Of a DNA stretch of 9,197 nucleotides, positions 5,560 to 9,197 are shown piece after piece (the first letter of the stretch is position 1; the number at the start of each line of letters is the position of its first letter). Location: positions 1 through 9,197 of the forward strand of contig JAKQGT010000020.1 of NCBI GenBank assembly GCA_029556005.1, in the 5' to 3' direction. The stretch comes from Chlamydiota bacterium (GTDB lineage: Bacteria; Chlamydiota; Chlamydiia; Chlamydiales; Simkaniaceae). The notes under the pieces are model-generated. The model saw only the letters and a program-made list of their open reading frames with translations, was not told the origin of the DNA and did not search any database. The translations under genes and the position numbers were made by a program.

Positions 5560-7344
5560 ATGGACTATAGACGAACACATCATTGCAACGCCCTAAGAAA
5601 ATCACACATTGGAGAAACCGTTACCCTCTCGGGGTGGGTGCATCGCCGACGGGATCATGGGGGACTTATTTTTATCGACCTCAGAGACCGCTATGGGTTA
5701 ACGCAACTCATTTTTGATCCTGAGATTTCCAAAGAATCGCATGATGAAGCCTCTAAGTTGCGCTCAGAGTGGGTGATGACTGCGCAAGGAATTGTCCGCC
5801 CTAGGGGAGAAGGACTGATCAACCCCAAGCTCGCTACAGGGGAAATTGAAATCGAGGTACAAGCCTTTGAAGTTCTCTCTAAAGCCAAAACCCCTCCCTT
5901 TTCTATTTGTGACGACTCAACCGAAACTAACGAAGAGACCCGTCTCAAATACCGCTACCTAGATATTCGTCGGGGTGACATCACAGAAAAACTCGTCATG
6001 CGCCACAAAGCCATGCTCGTGACACGTCAATTTTTTGACTCTCAAGATTTTATTGAAGTCAGTACACCCATCCTCGCCCGATCCACTCCAGAAGGAGCCC
6101 GTGATTACTTAGTCCCCTCTCGTATCTATCCGGGGAATTTTTATGCCTTACCGCAATCTCCCCAACTCTTTAAACAACTTCTGATGCTGGGAGGATTAGA
6201 TCGCTACTTTCAAATCGCCCCTTGTTTTCGTGATGAAGACCTCCGCTCGGATAGACAACCCGAGTTTACACAAATCGATATTGAAATGAGTTTTGGGTAC
6301 CCTGAAGATATTCAAAAACTCATCCATGGGTATTTCCAAGTCCTCTTTAAAACTTGCCTCGATTTTGACATTCCTGACACCTTTCCTACCATGAGCTATG
6401 ACGATTGTTTAGAGCATTATGGAACAGATCGCCCCGATTTGCGCTTTAAAATGCCCCTCGTCCGCATTGATGCGATTGCAAAACGGTCAGATTTTACTGT
6501 TTTCAAAGAGCAACTCCAACAAGGAGGGTGTGTGAAAGCCCTCTGCGTAAAAGGGGGAGCCGAAATCTCACGAAAAGAAATCGACCGCTATACCCAATTT
6601 GTAGGCAAGCTCGGGCTAAACGGATTAGGATGGATGAAACGGCAAGAGGAAGGGTTAAGCTCAAGTATCGTTAAGTTTTTCTCTCCAGAACTTCAAAAAG
6701 AATTAGAAGACAAACTCGAAGTCGAAACCGGGGATCTCCTCTTATTTGCAGCAGCAAAAGAAAGCATTGTCAACCAAGCCCTTGACCACTTACGGCGCCT
6801 CATTGCCCGGGAGCGAAAGCTCATTGATCCGAAAGCTTTAGAATTTTTATGGGTCACCGATTTCCCTCTATTTGAATGGGATGCAGAAGAAGGGCGCCCT
6901 CAAAGCGTACATCACCCCTTCACCACACCCCATCCGGATGATATCCCCCTCTTTGAAAGCGACCTTTTGAAGATGCGATCCCATGCTTACGATATCATCA
7001 TTAATGGATACGAAGTAGGCGGAGGGTCTCAAAGAATTCATGACTTTGAAATACAAAAAAAAGTTTTTGCGGCCTTAAAGCTTGACCCTCAAGAGGTGAA
7101 AACAAAATTTGGCTTTTTTACAGACGCCCTTCAATACGGAACTCCCCCCCATCTCGGTATCGCTCTGGGATTTGACCGATTAGTCATGATTCTTACCCAA
7201 ACAGAAAATATTCGCGATGTCATCGCTTTTCCCAAAACCCAAAAAGCTAGCGATTTAATGATGCAAAGTCCTTCTAGTGTGAGCCCTAAACAACTCAAAG
7301 AATTGGAAATCCAAGCTGAGCCAAAAGAAATAACTTGGATATAA
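5560..7344 (+). CDS. aspS: Aspartyl-tRNA synthetase, bacterial type, probably non-discriminating
   Basis: Class IIb synthetase charging tRNA-Asp; 594 residues against ~590 in E. coli. Domain order: N-terminal OB-fold anticodon-binding domain (~1-110), catalytic core, the bacterial GAD insertion (~285-420), and the rest of the core. Motif 2 is CFRDEDLRSDRQPEFTQID (222-240), HHPFT lies at 451-455, and motif 3 GIALGFDRLVMIL is at 533-545. In the OB-fold, RDHGG places His33 where E. coli has Leu, and PRGEG places Gly85 where E. coli has Lys. In Pseudomonas aeruginosa the equivalent His/Gly pair is linked to relaxed tRNA recognition, so this enzyme probably also makes Asp-tRNA-Asn for the GatCAB amidotransferase; this is inference. 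The ATG at 5560 gives the family's N-terminus, with only a weak AGG upstream. It follows hisS and precedes mip by 51 bp. Confidence 0.97.
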   Translation: MDYRRTHHCNALRKSHIGETVTLSGWVHRRRDHGGLIFIDLRDRYGLTQLIFDPEISKESHDEASKLRSEWVMTAQGIVRPRGEGLINPKLATGEIEIEVQAFEVLSKAKTPPFSICDDSTETNEETRLKYRYLDIRRGDITEKLVMRHKAMLVTRQFFDSQDFIEVSTPILARSTPEGARDYLVPSRIYPGNFYALPQSPQLFKQLLMLGGLDRYFQIAPCFRDEDLRSDRQPEFTQIDIEMSFGYPEDIQKLIHGYFQVLFKTCLDFDIPDTFPTMSYDDCLEHYGTDRPDLRFKMPLVRIDAIAKRSDFTVFKEQLQQGGCVKALCVKGGAEISRKEIDRYTQFVGKLGLNGLGWMKRQEEGLSSSIVKFFSPELQKELEDKLEVETGDLLLFAAAKESIVNQALDHLRRLIARERKLIDPKALEFLWVTDFPLFEWDAEEGRPQSVHHPFTTPHPDDIPLFESDLLKMRSHAYDIIINGYEVGGGSQRIHDFEIQKKVFAALKLDPQEVKTKFGFFTDALQYGTPPHLGIALGFDRLVMILTQTENIRDVIAFPKTQKASDLMMQSPSSVSPKQLKELEIQAEPKEITWI

Positions 7345-7384
7345 ATCCCATTCTGAATAAATTTGGATATCTAAGAGTACTCTA

Positions 7385-7390
7385 AAGGAG
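7385..7390 (+). promoter_or_regulatory. Ribosome binding site deciding the mip start
   Basis: AAGGAG ends 5 nt before the ATG at 7396. An in-frame GTG at 7390 overlaps this site and so is unlikely to be the start; the second ATG at 7399 (8-nt spacer) is equally possible. A perfect 10-bp palindrome AGAGTACTCT (7374-7383) lies just before it. Confidence 0.75.
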
Positions 7391-7395
7391 TGTTA

Positions 7396-8202
7396 ATGAT
7401 GTTTCGTAGATATAAATTTTTATCTCTATTCTCAATAATGAGCTTTTTATTACTACCAGCAGCTTATTCCAAAGCTCCAGTAGAGAAGGAGCAAAAAGAC
7501 ATATCCTTGGAGGAGATGAAGGGGGAAAACGGAAAAGTTGATATCAACAAAGTTTCTGAGGCCTTCGGACACCTCATTGGAAAAAACCTAGAATCTCTCG
7601 GTTTTGAATTTGATATGACACAAGTCATTAAAGGAATGGAAGACTCTGTCGCAGGAAAAGAGTCTCCGATGAACGAAACGGAATGTGTCCAAGCCATTTC
7701 CATCGTTCAAGAAGAAGCATTCCAAAAGCTCGCCAAGAAAAACCTCGATGCTGCCAACCAATTTATGACAGCTAATGCTAAGAAAACGGGTATCGTCGAA
7801 CTTGAAAAGAACAAGTTACAGTACAAAGTGGAGCAAAAAGGGACCGGCACAGCCGTTGAATCTCACTACTCCCCTATGATCCGTTACTCAGGACGTTTCT
7901 TAGATGGAAAAGTCTTCGGAGCTTCTCAAGAAGATGAACTCATCTCTTTAGATGAAACAATCCCTGGCTTCAGTCAAGGCATTGTGGGGATGAGAGAAGG
8001 AGAAAAGCGCACGATCTATATCCATCCCGATTTAGGCTATGGAACCAGTGGCTACCTTCCCCCCAACTCCCTCCTTGTGTTTGATATTGAACTTGTCAAA
8101 GCCAATGCCCCTCACGAACAAGAAGACTCTCTTTCTTCGATTCCTGAGGAAGGAATGCGGGAAATCGCTGTTCCAGATGAGAGCAGTGAAGCCATCCGCT
8201 AA
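7396..8202 (+). CDS. mip: Exported Mip-like FKBP-type peptidyl-prolyl isomerase
   Basis: Predicted periplasmic or surface prolyl cis-trans isomerase of 268 residues, related to Legionella Mip and chlamydial Mip (CT541). A signal peptide is clear: FRRYK, hydrophobic core at ~8-20, probable cleavage after PAAYS (25). There is no lipobox cysteine, so it does not look like a lipoprotein. The FKBP_N dimerisation domain with long helices spans ~50-130 and ends in NQFMTANAKKTGIVEL. The FKBP domain is ~153-236: YSGRFLDGKVFGAS, IPGFSQGIVGMREGEKR, YIHPDLGYG, LPPNSLLVFDIEL. Two binding-pocket positions differ from classic FKBPs: Gly175 replaces the Asp of VFDxS, and Phe192 replaces the pocket Trp. An acidic tail of ~30 residues follows the domain. 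It lies 51 bp after aspS, with a terminator-like hairpin downstream. Confidence 0.93.
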   Translation: MMFRRYKFLSLFSIMSFLLLPAAYSKAPVEKEQKDISLEEMKGENGKVDINKVSEAFGHLIGKNLESLGFEFDMTQVIKGMEDSVAGKESPMNETECVQAISIVQEEAFQKLAKKNLDAANQFMTANAKKTGIVELEKNKLQYKVEQKGTGTAVESHYSPMIRYSGRFLDGKVFGASQEDELISLDETIPGFSQGIVGMREGEKRTIYIHPDLGYGTSGYLPPNSLLVFDIELVKANAPHEQEDSLSSIPEEGMREIAVPDESSEAIR

Positions 8203-8217
8203 TACTTCAAACCACTC

Positions 8218-8261
8218 AAACCTCCTAAATCTTGCCGTGTTTTAGGAGGTTTATATTTTTT
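8218..8261 (+). terminator. Rho-independent terminator-like hairpin overlapping the trmL ribosome site
   Basis: A perfect 12-bp stem, AAACCTCCTAAA (8218-8229) with TTTAGGAGGTTT (8241-8252), 11-nt loop, followed by ATATTTTTT. It is placed just after the mip stop and fits an intrinsic terminator. The 3' arm contains AGGAGG (8244-8249), the only Shine-Dalgarno for trmL 12 nt downstream, so the same hairpin could also hide that site in read-through transcripts. Confidence 0.7.
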
Positions 8262-8717
8262 ATGAAAATCATTCTCTACCGTCCTCAAATCCCTCAAAAC
8301 ACGGGAAATATCGTCCGCACATGCCATGCAACTGGCTGTGATCTTGTTCTTGTCCGTCCTCTAGGATTTAAAACCGATGATAAAAGCCTCAAACGGGCCG
8401 GACTCGACTACTGGGAAGGCGTTTCGGTTACTTTCATTGACAACTTAATGGAATATCTAGAAGGAGAGTCAGCCCCCTTCTACTTTTTCTCCAGCAAAGC
8501 CTCTCAAGTCTATTCCGGTATTCCCTATTCAGAAAACTGCACCCTGATTTTTGGCTCTGAAGTTTCAGGACTCCCCCCTCAGTTTTTCGAAAAATGGCCA
8601 GAAAAATTCCTAACGATTCCTATGCGAAAAAATAGCCGCTGTCTCAATCTCTCTAATACCGTTGCCATTGCTGTCTATGAAGCCCTCAAAGGGCAAAATT
8701 TTTCCCCATTGCTCTAA
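8262..8717 (+). CDS. trmL: tRNA (cytidine/uridine-34-2'-O)-methyltransferase, TrmL/SpoU family
   Basis: SPOUT-class enzyme that methylates the ribose of wobble base 34 in tRNA-Leu isoacceptors using S-adenosylmethionine. At 151 residues it has the minimal TrmL size (E. coli 157). Motif 1 is IPQNTGNIVRTCHATGC (10-26), motif 2 LIFGSEVSGLP (95-105) and motif 3 IPMRKNSRCLNLSNTVAIAV (119-138), which form the trefoil-knot SAM site. The start is ATG 8262, giving KIILYRPQIPQNTG as in homologues. A TTG ten codons upstream is in frame but lies in the loop of the terminator hairpin and would add an unrelated extension. AGGAGG is 12 nt upstream, a long spacer, and sits in that hairpin. The homologue CT540 (spoU) also follows mip in Chlamydia. 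Confidence 0.93.
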   Translation: MKIILYRPQIPQNTGNIVRTCHATGCDLVLVRPLGFKTDDKSLKRAGLDYWEGVSVTFIDNLMEYLEGESAPFYFFSSKASQVYSGIPYSENCTLIFGSEVSGLPPQFFEKWPEKFLTIPMRKNSRCLNLSNTVAIAVYEALKGQNFSPLL

Positions 8718-8761
8718 CTCCCCACTTCTATTTTTAAACACCTTTAGCTATATACACAAGT

Positions 8762-9139
8762 ATGAGACCTTTAAGCCGCACACTCATCCTGACACTCTAT
8801 GCCATCTACATTTTAGATCTGATGGGACTCGTTTTCGTGTATGTTGTCATTCCTCCTCTCCTTCTCGATCCCCATGCTTCTATGGTCTCTTCAACTCTCT
8901 CCCTATCCTCACGCAATATTTTGATTGGACTCCTTGTAGCAACCTATCCTTTCGCCCAGTTTTTTGCAGCCCCCACTTTGGGAGATCTCTCTGATCGTTT
9001 AGGACGGCGCAGCATCTTGCTATTGTCCACTCTGGGAACCGCTCTCATGTTTATCCTATCAGGTCTCTCGATTGTTTTAGGGAGTGTGACCCTCTTATTT
9101 ATCAGTCGGTTCTTAGCAGGGATCTTTGCTGGAAACTTA
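8762..9139 (+). CDS. MFS transporter, TetA/DHA1-like, N-terminal part (cut by contig end)
   Basis: The first 126 residues of an inner-membrane major facilitator carrier, roughly helices 1-4 of 12. Helix 1 contains ILDLMGLVFVYVVIPPLL with an Asp typical of drug:H+ antiporters, and motif A, GDLSDRLGRR, is at 74-83 between helices 2 and 3. FLAGIFAGNL is the start of the helix 4 motif region. The TAG at 9140 is created by the fold-back at the contig end. Read on the minus strand from 9197, the frame continues as NLTVTQATVGEA, which is what TetA-like proteins have here, so the real gene is longer. No Shine-Dalgarno precedes the ATG, and the 44-bp gap after trmL holds no clear terminator. Substrate cannot be told; drug efflux or metabolite export are both possible. 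C. trachomatis has trxA at this position. Confidence 0.85.
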
Positions 9140-9197
9140 TAGCTTCCCCGACTGTTGCTTGCGTAACCGTTAAGTTTCCAGCAAAGATCCCTGCTAA
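9113..9197. repeat. Terminal fold-back inverted repeat, probably an artefact
   Basis: TTAGCAGGGATCTTTGCTGG and seven further bases (9113-9139) are repeated exactly, inverted, at 9171-9197, with a 31-nt loop between. The loop read on the minus strand joins in frame to the arm and extends the MFS protein sensibly. So the sequence appears to run forward to 9139, jump 31 nt ahead on the other strand, and run backwards, as in strand-switch chimeras of amplified DNA. Confidence 0.8.

Noticed and set aside
7390..7392. GTG as the mip start
   Set aside because: It overlaps the AAGGAG ribosome site that serves the ATG at 7396 or 7399.
8232..8261. TTG at 8232 as the trmL start
   Set aside because: It lies in the terminator loop, lacks a ribosome site and adds ten residues not seen in TrmL; ATG 8262 matches the family.
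9140..9142. A genuine 126-residue four-helix transporter ending at TAG
   Set aside because: The stop arises at the fold-back junction; the opposite-strand reading shows the MFS frame goes on.

Overview
The window looks like a contig from an environmental (Parachlamydia-like) member of the Chlamydiae. The gene order dnaE - uhpC - hisS - aspS - mip - spoU/trmL is, as I recall it, the order in Chlamydia trachomatis, and each protein has chlamydial-type sequence features. These include an OPA-family sugar-phosphate antiporter of the energy/carbon-parasite type, an AspRS with residues typical of non-discriminating enzymes, and an exported Mip-like FKBP. Differences from Chlamydia are an extra hypothetical gene between uhpC and hisS, and an MFS transporter after trmL where C. 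trachomatis has trxA.

Layout. On the minus strand, uhpC (1684-3030, GTG start) is followed after 23 bp by dnaE, whose start is at 1660 and which runs off the left end. The two probably form one transcription unit. On the plus strand are a hypothetical gene (3193-3807), hisS (4002-5285), aspS (5560-7344), mip/FKBP (7396-8202), trmL (8262-8717) and the first third of a TetA-like MFS transporter (8762 to about 9139). The 162-bp gap 3031-3192 is a divergent promoter region.

The intergenic regions around hisS are the most structured non-coding parts. Upstream lies a ~166-bp imperfect palindrome with TA at both ends, resembling a foldback MITE; its right end supplies the best hisS promoter, which would start transcription almost at the hisS ATG. 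Downstream lies a ~170-bp element bounded by 11-bp perfect inverted repeats and holding four hairpins, followed by a second long hairpin in the aspS leader. Between mip and trmL a 12-bp-stem terminator-like hairpin contains the trmL Shine-Dalgarno in its 3' arm.

Both contig ends look artificial. The left ~197 bp fuse in frame to dnaE just after its catalytic PDIDVD motif, but encode unrelated protein resembling the C-terminal part of Bacteroidetes M16-type peptidases. The last 85 bp form an exact 27-bp inverted repeat whose loop, read backwards, gives the expected continuation of the MFS gene, which is the signature of a fold-back (strand-switch) chimera. I see no CRISPR, tRNA, rRNA, phage or convincing new multigene system; the possible novelty lies in the structured repeats around hisS.
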